From assembly GCA_947494095.1 (NCBI GenBank), contig CANLTI010000027.1:1-62899 (forward strand): a DNA stretch of 62,899 bases. Direction: 5' to 3'. Source of the stretch: an uncultured Pseudomonadales bacterium. GTDB lineage: Bacteria; Pseudomonadota; Gammaproteobacteria; Pseudomonadales; Cellvibrionaceae. The notes under the pieces are model-generated. The model saw nothing but the letters and a program-made list of their open reading frames with translations, was not told the DNA's origin and did not search any database. Positions 38,089-46,987 of this stretch are shown in pieces (within the stretch, counting starts at the first letter, position 1; each line of letters starts with the position of its first letter). The translations under genes and the position numbers were made by a program.

Positions 38089-38162
38089 GAGCTGGTAATC
38101 AGTCTTTTTTTAATGCGTTTAGAGGGGCTCATTGAGAGCCTCTTTTAGGCTGCTGATTTTTA

Positions 38163-38200
38163 TAAAACCCTGTCTAGCTCGCTAGGCGGGGTTTTTTGCA
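38163..38200 (+). terminator. Rho-independent terminator after csrA
   Basis: ACCCTGTCTAG pairs with CTAGGCGGGGT (Watson-Crick plus G-U) around CTCG, followed by a T-run. A weaker GAGGGGCTC/GAGCCTC hairpin lies at 38118-38148. Confidence 0.8.
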
Positions 38201-38278
38201 TTTGGCATCTCTTTTTGTACAAATATTACTCTATTTAGTGGGTAATTTAAAAAAAGTATAATTATTGTTTGTTAACGT

Positions 38279-38306
38279 TTGATTTTTGCAAAAAAGTTGA
38301 TATGAT
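38279..38306 (+). promoter_or_regulatory. Likely tRNA-Ser promoter
   Basis: TTGATT (38279-38284), 16 bp, TATGAT (38301-38306), then a GC-rich discriminator (GCGCGCC), as is usual for stable-RNA promoters. Confidence 0.5.
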
Positions 38307-38437
38307 GCGCGCCATTGTTAAGAACAAAGCGTTACTTAACTGACTGATTAATAAAGCTTTATGTTTTTAGTAATCGTTAAGGTCAGGTGATTTTTTCGAC
38401 TTAACATGGATTCTATTATTTTAAGTAATAGGTTCGC

Positions 38438-39286
<849 letters not shown>

Positions 39287-39739
39287 ATGGTTAAGCAGCG
39301 AGTTGGTTTTAAAGATATGAGTAGTAATAAAATGCAGTCAGGTTTTACATTGATTGAGCTAATAGCAGTCATTGTTATTTTAGGGATTTTGGCAGCCACC
39401 GCGGTGCCACGATTTGTTAACTTGCAGGACGAGGCAGCGCAAGCGGCGGTCAATGGTGTGGCAGGGAGCTTAGAGAGTGCTTCTGCGCTTAATCATGCGG
39501 TTGCGGTTGCTGTTGCGGCTGGCTTAACCACCAACGCTAGTGACCCCTTCTATAATATTGCCAATTGTAGCGAGGCAGGCATACTACTGCAAAATGGCTC
39601 CTTGCCGACAGGCTACACGGTAGCGGCGGTTGCTGTTGCAGAGGGTGTGACAGTTGAGTGTACGCTTTCTGGCCCTGCGCCTAACCCCAAAACAGCACCT
39701 TTTGTTGTTATTGGTACGGCTGGTGGTACTGATCCATAG
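39287..39739 (+). CDS. MSHA-type major pilin-like protein (150 aa)
   Basis: A type IV pilin: basic leader ending MQSG, then FTLIELIAVIVILGILAATA with Glu at +5, and the MSHA-like continuation VPRFVNLQDEAAQAAVNGVAG. A cysteine pair (NCSEAG, VECTLSG) probably forms the C-terminal disulphide loop. GGAGAT precedes the ATG. It leads a run of five pilin genes and resembles MshA/MshB; which of the two cannot be settled. The subunit would form or join a mannose-sensitive-haemagglutinin-type pilus used for attachment. Confidence 0.85.
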   Translation: MVKQRVGFKDMSSNKMQSGFTLIELIAVIVILGILAATAVPRFVNLQDEAAQAAVNGVAGSLESASALNHAVAVAVAAGLTTNASDPFYNIANCSEAGILLQNGSLPTGYTVAAVAVAEGVTVECTLSGPAPNPKTAPFVVIGTAGGTDP

Positions 39740-39840
39740 CACTAGTGGCTAATGCAATATCGTACGTGCTTAATATTGCAATTGGGCTAGAGTTAATCTA
39801 ATAGTTGTTAGTTAACTTATTAGAGGTGGGTGAGTGTTTA

Positions 39841-40296
39841 ATGAAAGGTACTGTGCAGGCTCAGTGGCAAAAAGGATTTACGTTAATTGAGCTTATTGCT
39901 GTTATGGTGATTATTGCCGTTATTGCGGTAACGGTAACTGTTCGACTAATGCCCAGTTCTTTATTCGAGTTGCAAGCGGCGCGGGACCAGTTGGTTACCG
40001 CGCTTTTTTATGCACAGCAAAAAGCACTCTATAGCCCTTTGGCTGTGCGGGTTATTACTTTAGGGCGCTCTGTGGATGTGCGAGTTGATGCTGATGCTGA
40101 TGGTGTTTTTAGTGCGTCAGAGAGTATTCGATTTGGTGCGGTTCAGTACCCATTAGACTTTGTCGGGGGCGTTTCTGTTTCTTCTCATACACTTAGTTAC
40201 AGCGCGCTAGGAGAGGTATCTGCGGCATCGCTCACTTTAACGAGCGGTGCAAAGACAGTGGCTGTTACCGTGAGTGAGTCGGGGTATGCGCAATGA
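39841..40296 (+). CDS. mshC: MSHA minor pilin, MshC-like (151 aa)
   Basis: Start ATG 39841 gives a short basic leader (MKGTVQAQWQKG) before FTLIELIAVMVIIAVIAVTVTVR; the frame is open 36 bp upstream. A GspH-like globular part follows (AARDQLVTALFYAQQKALYS). It overlaps the next gene by four bases (ATGA). Its position after the major pilin and before an MshD-like gene follows the mshA-C-D-O-P order of Vibrio and Shewanella. Confidence 0.75.
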   Translation: MKGTVQAQWQKGFTLIELIAVMVIIAVIAVTVTVRLMPSSLFELQAARDQLVTALFYAQQKALYSPLAVRVITLGRSVDVRVDADADGVFSASESIRFGAVQYPLDFVGGVSVSSHTLSYSALGEVSAASLTLTSGAKTVAVTVSESGYAQ

Positions 40297-40817
40297 CTCG
40301 CTTGGGTGCAAGAGCCCGGCAAAGGCTCAATAGCCGCCGAGCCCCTAGTTTTATCTATCGGGCTTATCAGGCGGGTGTAACTCTTATAGAAGTTATTGTT
40401 TTTATTGTTGTTGTTAATTTGGCTTTTGTTGCTGTTATGCAGGTATATGGGCAGGCCATTGTGAATAGTGTCGACCCTGTTATTCGGGTGCGGGCCATTG
40501 AGTTGGCGCGTGCTACGTTAGATGAGGTGTTGGCGCGGCGCTTTGATGAAAACACGCCCGCCGGCGGTATTCCTGCTTGCGGCTCTGCTGATGGCGTGGC
40601 TTGCTCGGGGATTGTGGCTGACGCGGCTTATGACGATGTGGGTGACTTTGATGGCTATATCGATAATAGTATTACTGCATTTCCTGTCGTAGTATCGGTT
40701 GTTGAGGCGGGTGATGATTTGGGCCTATCTGTCAATATGGCACGGAAAATAACGGTAACAGTAAGTATGCCTGATGGCAATCGTGTGAGCTTGGCCGCTT
40801 ACAAGGTGAACTATTAA
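40293..40817 (+). CDS. mshD: MSHA minor pilin, MshD-like (174 aa)
   Basis: Prepilin leader ending YQAG, then VTLIEVIVFIVVVNLAFVAVMQVYGQAI with Glu at +5. The body has MshD landmarks (VRAIELARATLDEVLARRFDENTPAGG and PACGS...ACSG cysteines). It overlaps both neighbours (ATGA with the previous gene, TAATG with the next), so the whole set is translationally coupled. Role: minor subunit for pilus assembly. Confidence 0.78.
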   Translation: MTRLGARARQRLNSRRAPSFIYRAYQAGVTLIEVIVFIVVVNLAFVAVMQVYGQAIVNSVDPVIRVRAIELARATLDEVLARRFDENTPAGGIPACGSADGVACSGIVADAAYDDVGDFDGYIDNSITAFPVVVSVVEAGDDLGLSVNMARKITVTVSMPDGNRVSLAAYKVNY

Positions 40818-41698
40818 TGATAGGTTTAGCTTGGGGTGTTGATCGGCCTGTGGCAAGGCGAGTGTTGGGTGCTTTGCCTTTGCGGCCTTACCGTTGGCGG
40901 CCTTATAAAAAGGCTCGATCGCTGCAAGGCTTCACGCTGGTGGAGTTAATTGCGGTGATTGTTATTTTGGCGATAACATCGGTGGTGGGCGCAGGCTTTA
41001 TTACCAGTGTTGTCGAGCAGTATCAAAAGGCGCAAATACGCTCTGAGTTGGTGCTGAAAGGCTCGGTGGCGCTGGAGCAGCTAACGCGACAATTGCGAAT
41101 GTCTGTACCCAATTCGGTGAGGGTGAGTGCTAGCGGGGCTTGTGTAGAGTTTTTGCCTTTGCTTGGTGGCGCTTTTTATCATGCGCAGGTGCCTGATTCG
41201 GCCAACGGTATGGCGCCAGCATCTACAGTGCCTACAATGAGCTTTTTGCTGGGCGGAGCAACGCCCAAGCATGTGCTGGTTTCTCCGTTATCAACGCCTG
41301 AAATTTATCGAGTCTCGGCGCCTGCCGCCAGAGTGAGCGCCGGTGATTTTGGTTCGGAGCCTTATACTCAGGCGGTGTTTAGTGCGAGCCACAGCTTTAT
41401 CCGCAACTCACTTAACCATCGGTTGTTAATTGCCGCCGACCCTAAGCGCTTTTGTGTGAGCGGCGATAAGCTGGTGCGCTACCAAAATTATGGGTTGTCG
41501 GTGGCGGCGCTGGCTGATGGCTCGCCGGGTGGTGACGAGGTGTTAATGTCGACGGGTGTTGCTGCTGGTTTGCCAGCTTTTAAGCTATCGCTTGGCAGTG
41601 AAGATCGCAATAGTGCCCTTGAGGTGGCGCTGGTATTTAGTGACCGGGGTGAGCAAATCACCTTGACCGGTAGGGTGTTGGTGCGCAATGTTCCTTAA
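40817..41698 (+). CDS. mshO: MSHA minor pilin, MshO-like (293 aa)
   Basis: A longer GspJ/MshO-type pseudopilin: leader ending LQG, then FTLVELIAVIVILAITSVVGAGFIT. The globular domain begins KGSVALEQLTRQLRMSVPNSVRV and contains two cysteines (ACVEFLPL, RFCVSGDKL). It overlaps MshD (1 bp) and MshP (11 bp). Length and place in the order support MshO. Confidence 0.8.
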   Translation: MIGLAWGVDRPVARRVLGALPLRPYRWRPYKKARSLQGFTLVELIAVIVILAITSVVGAGFITSVVEQYQKAQIRSELVLKGSVALEQLTRQLRMSVPNSVRVSASGACVEFLPLLGGAFYHAQVPDSANGMAPASTVPTMSFLLGGATPKHVLVSPLSTPEIYRVSAPAARVSAGDFGSEPYTQAVFSASHSFIRNSLNHRLLIAADPKRFCVSGDKLVRYQNYGLSVAALADGSPGGDEVLMSTGVAAGLPAFKLSLGSEDRNSALEVALVFSDRGEQITLTGRVLVRNVP

Positions 41699-42191
41699 AA
41701 AGGGTTGTTTGGTTGTGAGGCGCCGTGGTTATGTTAATTGGTTTGCGGGCTTAAAGCCGGTGGGTTTACGGCATCAGCAAGCGGGTTTTTTAATACCATT
41801 AGCTTTATTTATTGTGGTGGCAGCGGCGACTTTAGGTGTAGCAATGGGGCAAATGGTGGCGGGCTCACGCTCATCAGCCATTTTAATGGCTTTAAATGCT
41901 CAGGCGTTATTTGCGGCCGATGCCGGTGTGCAAATGGCAATGCATAAATTGCATTATGGCGTCGATACGCGTGCGGCCTCGGATACGCAGTGTACCGCAA
42001 TGACTGGCGATACGTTGACCTTGTCGGGCGAGGGTATGGCAGGGTGCCGTGTTGCAGTGAGCTGCTCGATGCTGGTGAGTAGCGCGGGCGATGTCAGCCT
42101 TTATACGATCAGTAGTCAGAGTGTGTGTGGTACTGGCGACTACGAAACAGGTCGGCGTATTCGCACCGAGTCTTATATGCAAAACCGTTAG
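41688..42191 (+). CDS. mshP: MSHA biogenesis protein, MshP-like (167 aa)
   Basis: Leader ending HQQAG, then FLIPLALFIVVAAATLGVAMGQMV, in which the +5 Glu of pilins is replaced, as is normal for MshP/PilX-like proteins. Four cysteines follow in the C-terminal half (DTQCTAM, AGCRVAVSCS, SVCGTG). Last gene of the run; an mshQ homologue, which usually comes next, is absent, and an antiporter gene follows instead. Confidence 0.75.
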   Translation: MFLKKGCLVVRRRGYVNWFAGLKPVGLRHQQAGFLIPLALFIVVAAATLGVAMGQMVAGSRSSAILMALNAQALFAADAGVQMAMHKLHYGVDTRAASDTQCTAMTGDTLTLSGEGMAGCRVAVSCSMLVSSAGDVSLYTISSQSVCGTGDYETGRRIRTESYMQNR

Positions 42192-42281
42192 ATTCCATCT
42201 TTTATGGGCTATTCGCTGGTTGTTAAGTGCAATTGCTGAGCTAAGTGGTTAATATCGCTTTTATTTTTTTAGGAAGTCTTT

Positions 42282-44138
42282 ATGTCGACACCCTTAGTGC
42301 TGGCGATGATCGCTGTAGTTGCGCTTACTTCTCAGTGGATTGCGTGGTATACCAAAATACCGGCTATTTTGTTTTTGTTGATAGCGGGCATCTTACTGGG
42401 TCCAAGCTTTGGGGTATTAGAGCCTGATGCCATTTTTGGTGAGCTACTATTCCCCTTGATATCGCTGAGTGTGGCGGTCATTTTATTTGAAGGTAGTTTA
42501 ACGCTGCGCTTTGAAGAGCTCAAAAAACTGGGCTCGGTGGTTCATCGCTTGGTGACACTGGGGGCCTTGGTTAGCTGGGGGGTTGTGAGTGTAGCGGTAC
42601 ATTATTTATTTGATGCCGATTGGGGTATTAGTATTTTATTGGGCGCTATTACAGTGGTGACTGGCCCAACGGTGATTGTGCCTTTGTTGCGAACGGTAAG
42701 GCCTAATGCACAGGTGTCCGGTATTTTGCGCTGGGAAGGTATCGTTATTGACCCCATTGGCGCGCTGTTCGCGGTTGTTGTTTTTGAGTTTATTGTTACC
42801 GCCAGTGAGGGCCATGCAATTACCCACAGTTTGTGGTTGTTTTGCCGTGTCATTTTTTGGGGGCTGTTTTTAGGTGGCCTGGGTGGTTATATTTTAGGTT
42901 TAGTTTTGCGTAAGCACCTATTGCCTGAATACCTACTTAACTTGGCAACCCTAACTTTTGTATTCGCCGTATTTACCGGCTCTAATGCGCTGGCTCATGA
43001 GTCTGGTTTGTTAGCGGTCACAGTTATGGGTATGTGGCTTGCCAATACGCGAGGTATTCATATCGAGGAGATTCTCAACTTCAAAGAAAACCTCACGATT
43101 GTTTTAATTAGCGGTTTATTTATTTTGTTGGCAGCGCGCATCGACCCAGAGCAAATGCTCTCGCTCGGCTTGCCTGTCTTACTCTTGTTGTTGGTATTGC
43201 AATTTGTGGCGCGGCCATTATCGGTATTGGTTGCAACAATTAAAACACCGCTCACTTGGCGTGAGCGGGCGTTGCTGGCATGGATTGCACCGCGGGGTAT
43301 TGTTGCCGCTGCAGTGTCGGCTATTTTTGCGTTAAGGCTAGAGGATGCCGGGGTGGCACAGGCTGAATTATTAGTGCCTATTACCTTTAGTATTATTATT
43401 GGTACAGTATTACTGCAAAGTTTAACCGCACGCGCAGTGGCTAAAGGCTTGGGGGTTGCCGAGTCTGCGCCTACGGGCTACCTAATTATTGGGGCAAACA
43501 GTGTGGCGCGCACCATTGCCAAAACCTTACGCGATTTGGATTACCGTGTGCTACTGACTGATTCCAGCTGGGACAATATCAGTGCAGCGCGAATGGAAGG
43601 GTTGGAGACTTTTTATGGTAACCCTGTTTCTGAGTATGCCGATAGGAAGTTAGAATTGGTCGGTATTGGCCGCTTGATGTGCTTGTCACCTCAGCGCGAG
43701 CTCAACGTAGTCGCAAGCATGCGCTATCGCTCGGAGTTTGGTAAAGAAGAGTTATATACACTAAAAAGCAGCAGCGATAGCCAGGCGACTGAAAAGCATC
43801 AAATTTCTGCTGACCACCGTGGACACACGCTTTTTGATAATGATATGACCTATGGGAAGTTGGCAAGCTTGCTCAGCCGCGGCGCCGAAATACGTAAAAC
43901 TAAGTTAACGGAAGAGTTTGGGGTCGAGCAATATTTAGCGCAAGGCGAGGGGCAGGTGACGCCTTTATTTGCGGTGACACCTAAGGGGCGATTACATATT
44001 TTTGTCGCCGGTGGTGATTTAAAGCTAGAGCCCGGCTGGACATTATTGAGTTTGGTGGGTGCTGAAAAACTGGCTGAAAAACTGGCTGAAAAAGCCGCTG
44101 ATAAGGTTGCCGGCGATGGTGATCCGGCGACCGTGTAA
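42282..44138 (+). CDS. CPA1-family Na+(K+)/H+ antiporter with C-terminal RCK-like domain (618 aa)
   Basis: Membrane antiporter of about 12 helices (first 390 residues) with family segments ILFEGSLTLRFEELKKLG, GAITVVTGPTVIVPLL and LLAWIAPRGIVAAAVSAIFAL. A cytoplasmic TrkA-N/RCK-type nucleotide-binding region starts at GYLIIGANSVARTIAKTLRD, which is degenerate at its glycine motif. The C-terminus holds a short LAEK repeat coded by a 12-bp tandem repeat (near 44068-44100). Role: pH and cation homeostasis; ion preference not decidable. A shared terminator lies beyond it. Confidence 0.85.
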   Translation: MSTPLVLAMIAVVALTSQWIAWYTKIPAILFLLIAGILLGPSFGVLEPDAIFGELLFPLISLSVAVILFEGSLTLRFEELKKLGSVVHRLVTLGALVSWGVVSVAVHYLFDADWGISILLGAITVVTGPTVIVPLLRTVRPNAQVSGILRWEGIVIDPIGALFAVVVFEFIVTASEGHAITHSLWLFCRVIFWGLFLGGLGGYILGLVLRKHLLPEYLLNLATLTFVFAVFTGSNALAHESGLLAVTVMGMWLANTRGIHIEEILNFKENLTIVLISGLFILLAARIDPEQMLSLGLPVLLLLLVLQFVARPLSVLVATIKTPLTWRERALLAWIAPRGIVAAAVSAIFALRLEDAGVAQAELLVPITFSIIIGTVLLQSLTARAVAKGLGVAESAPTGYLIIGANSVARTIAKTLRDLDYRVLLTDSSWDNISAARMEGLETFYGNPVSEYADRKLELVGIGRLMCLSPQRELNVVASMRYRSEFGKEELYTLKSSSDSQATEKHQISADHRGHTLFDNDMTYGKLASLLSRGAEIRKTKLTEEFGVEQYLAQGEGQVTPLFAVTPKGRLHIFVAGGDLKLEPGWTLLSLVGAEKLAEKLAEKAADKVAGDGDPATV

Positions 44139-44171
44139 TAGGTGGTTGAGCTGTTAGCCAAAAGAAGGTAA

Positions 44172-44208
44172 AAAGGCCAAGTAAACACTGCGTTTACTTG
44201 GCCTTTTG
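44172..44208. terminator. Bidirectional terminator between the antiporter gene and serB
   Basis: A perfect 16-bp stem (AAAAGGCCAAGTAAAC with GTTTACTTGGCCTTTT) and a 5-base loop ACTGC, with A- and T-runs on the two sides. Confidence 0.92.
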
Positions 44209-44283
44209 GGTTGTGGCATACATATCGGGTACGCATTAGCGCCTAGGGGTGATAGCAGGTATTGTCCTGCGAACCGCTAGGCT

Positions 44284-45537
44284 TTAGTGGTCGCTGTGTG
44301 ATAATCCAATTTCACGGTCTCGAAAGCCCATTAAATACAAAATGGCGTCTAGTCCAAGCGTTGAAATTGATTGCTTGGCGCTGGCTTTGACTAATGGTTT
44401 AGCGCGAAAAGCAATGCCCAAACCCGCAACACTCAGCATCGGTAAATCGTTGGCACCGTCACCCACAGCAATGACCTGCTCTAGCGAGATATTCTCTTTT
44501 TGTGCGAGCTCTTTTAATAGCTCGGCTTTACGCTCACCGTTAACCACGGTGCCCACTACACGGCCGGTGACTTTGTGGTTTTCGATTTCGAGCTCGTTCG
44601 CAAAAACGTAATCGATACCTAGTTTCTTTTGTAGGTAGCGGCCAAAGTAATTAAAGCCGCCCGATAAAATCGCGGTCTTGTAGCCAAGCTGGTTCAGTGT
44701 TTTGAGTAGGTGCTCGGCGCCCTCTGTAATGGGGAGGTTGGCGGCAATGCTTTCGAGTACACTTTCGTCTAGGCCTTTTAATAGCGCCATGCGCTTGGCA
44801 AAACTTTGATTAAAGTCAATTTCGCCTCGCATGGCCTGCTCAGTAATAGCGGCCACTTGAGTACCTACACCATGAGCCTTTGCAAGTTCATCGATCACTT
44901 CAGCTTCAATCAGCGTTGAATCCATATCAAAGCAAACCAGTCGGCGCGTACGGCGATAAATACTATCGGCTTGAAAAGCAATATCGACATCTAACCGCGA
45001 GGCCATATCGGTAAATGCCGCGCGTAGTTTGGTGGGCGAGAGTGGCTCGCCGCGCGCAGAGATTTCAACACAGGCTTTAGTGGGCGTACAATCGAGGGTG
45101 CTATTGGTATTTTCTTCGAGGCTTAAGGCAACCCGACCAGAAAGGCGACTAATATTGTCGATGTTTAGGCCTTGCTCAGCCATAATACTGGTTAGGCATG
45201 AAAGTTGCTCGGCAGTGATTTGACGTGCCAATAAGGTGACGATATGGCGCTTTTTGCCGTGATGACTTACCCACTCGGCATAGCTGTCAAGTGTGATAGG
45301 CTGAAACCTGACTTGCATGGCCATATTGTACATGGCGTAAACAATTTCTTTGACCGCTGGGGATGAGTCATTCTCGGCCGAAAATTCAACCAGTAAGCCC
45401 AGTGATAAAGTATCGTGAATAACCGCTTGACCAATATCTAATACATTAGCGTGGTGACGGGCCAAAATGGCTGTTACGGCGGAGGTAACTGCTGGGCGGT
45501 CGGCGCCAGCTATGGTAATCAAAATGAGTTCGTGCAC
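44284..45537 (-). CDS. serB: Phosphoserine phosphatase (SerB), 417 aa
   Basis: Last step of serine synthesis. Two N-terminal ACT-like regions (to about residue 180) precede a HAD phosphatase domain with DMDSTLIEAEVIDELAK (Asp204, Asp206), AILSGGFNYF and AVGDGANDLPML. Closely follows Pseudomonas SerB. I choose GTG 45537 (VHELILITIAGADRP), which matches the normal family start. The frame is open to ATG 45591, but a TATAAT element on the minus strand lies inside that extension, which would put the transcript start after the ATG. Divergent from the AhpA-like gene, as in related genomes. Confidence 0.93.
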   Translation of the reverse strand: MHELILITIAGADRPAVTSAVTAILARHHANVLDIGQAVIHDTLSLGLLVEFSAENDSSPAVKEIVYAMYNMAMQVRFQPITLDSYAEWVSHHGKKRHIVTLLARQITAEQLSCLTSIMAEQGLNIDNISRLSGRVALSLEENTNSTLDCTPTKACVEISARGEPLSPTKLRAAFTDMASRLDVDIAFQADSIYRRTRRLVCFDMDSTLIEAEVIDELAKAHGVGTQVAAITEQAMRGEIDFNQSFAKRMALLKGLDESVLESIAANLPITEGAEHLLKTLNQLGYKTAILSGGFNYFGRYLQKKLGIDYVFANELEIENHKVTGRVVGTVVNGERKAELLKELAQKENISLEQVIAVGDGANDLPMLSVAGLGIAFRAKPLVKASAKQSISTLGLDAILYLMGFRDREIGLSHSDH

Positions 45538-45687
45538 GGCTGATTCACTACCCGAAGAAAAAGAAATAAGTATTATACAGGTCGTGTCCATACCTGCCCA
45601 AAAAATCGATCAAGATGGCATTTAAACCTCTTGATGCATGTTGAGGCCACTGTTTGTGGTGGCCTACAAAGGTTAAAAAGAGCACTT

Positions 45688-46869
45688 ATGAGAGTAAAGT
45701 TTCATGCAAGCCGGTTGCCACCATTGTGTAGTGCGGCCTTAGGGATATTGCTAACGCTATTGTTGGTGGGTGGCTTTGCGTGGCAGCAAACTGTGCAGGG
45801 TAACCGAGTGTGGGCACAGATGTATGGCGAGAGTTTGGCGAGCATGACGGCTAAGTCCGCCATTGACTCCACGCTCAACCATGATTTGGTGAGTTTGCAG
45901 GTGGTATTACAAGATGTGGTACTGAGCCCTAGAGTGGTGTTTGCCACTATCCACGATGTTGAGAATAACCTGTTGGTGCAGGCCGGCTCTGTTCCTTCGG
46001 CGCATCAAATGGATACAGTAGAGTCTTATTCGGCGGCCATTGACTTTCAGCAGAGTGTTGCTGGCTATGTCAGTGTACATATCGATAAACCCAGAGCTCC
46101 AGAGGCTCTGTGGTGGGCCTACTGGGGCTCTATTAGTTTGGCTGTATTGGTGGCGAGCTTGGCGTTAGTCGATGCTAGTGGGCGAGTATTTGAGTGGCAA
46201 GAGGTGGTGGCGCAAGCTGATACTCATGGCGATGAGAGCTTAGTGCAAGATACCTCAAATATCGAGTCTTCAGCCGGCTCGCCCAAAGAGCCCGAGCCGG
46301 TACGCTTGGTCAGTGTGGCAGAGCCGCCTGATACGCAGGCTTTTGTGGTTAAAGCAACAGCGCAAATTGTGCTACAAATTGTCGATTTTACAAAATTGCA
46401 AAAAACACTCAGTGCTGATCGCGTGAGTGAGCTTAAAGCGCGGTGGCTAGACGTTGCACAAATGGCTTTAAACTTATATGGCGGTCAGTGGGCCTCGGCA
46501 CCGACAACATCGCTGGCTGATGGAGCTTTGATTGCCTTATTCCCGAGTGCACAATCAAAAGAGGAGGCCATAAAAACAGCGGCTTTTTTTGGTGCTGTGG
46601 TTAAAGCCGCTTTTAAACCGCCGCAATTAAAAGTGAAAGTCGATGCTATTGTAGGGCTACAAGATGAATTTATGCACTTATCGTCACGCCCAGCATCGAC
46701 TTTTGCGGTGTATTTTAGTTGCGATAGGCAGCGCCAAGCCCTGGAGTCGCGTATTCACTTTGCGGCGCTTGATGGCTGTTGGTGGCAGTTGGATGCGTTT
46801 AATGCAGGCTATCAAGCATTGCTAGATAAGCAGGCTGCGCAGTTATCGCAAGGTTTGGCGCTGGCTTAG
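45688..46869 (+). CDS. YtjB/AhpA-like membrane protein (about 393 aa)
   Basis: A transmembrane helix near the start (LCSAALGILLTLLLVGGFAW), a periplasmic SMP_2-type region (MYGESLASMTAKSAIDSTLNHDLVSLQVVLQDV), a second helix (WWAYWGSISLAVLVASLAL) and a cytoplasmic part that looks like a decayed cyclase-type domain without its catalytic residues. It lies head to head with serB, the same arrangement as ytjB in E. coli. The start is uncertain: ATG 45688 or 45631 upstream. Function poorly known in the family. Confidence 0.65.
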   Translation: MRVKFHASRLPPLCSAALGILLTLLLVGGFAWQQTVQGNRVWAQMYGESLASMTAKSAIDSTLNHDLVSLQVVLQDVVLSPRVVFATIHDVENNLLVQAGSVPSAHQMDTVESYSAAIDFQQSVAGYVSVHIDKPRAPEALWWAYWGSISLAVLVASLALVDASGRVFEWQEVVAQADTHGDESLVQDTSNIESSAGSPKEPEPVRLVSVAEPPDTQAFVVKATAQIVLQIVDFTKLQKTLSADRVSELKARWLDVAQMALNLYGGQWASAPTTSLADGALIALFPSAQSKEEAIKTAAFFGAVVKAAFKPPQLKVKVDAIVGLQDEFMHLSSRPASTFAVYFSCDRQRQALESRIHFAALDGCWWQLDAFNAGYQALLDKQAAQLSQGLALA

Positions 46870-46987
46870 TGGTAGGTTTTATTGACAGCTGCCCACCTAG
46901 ACCTGCGCCCCCAGAGCTGTCTTCTTTCTGTCTTTTAGTGTTTTAGTGTCAATGTCATAGAACGGTCAAGTCTAGGAGGTAGGTTTG

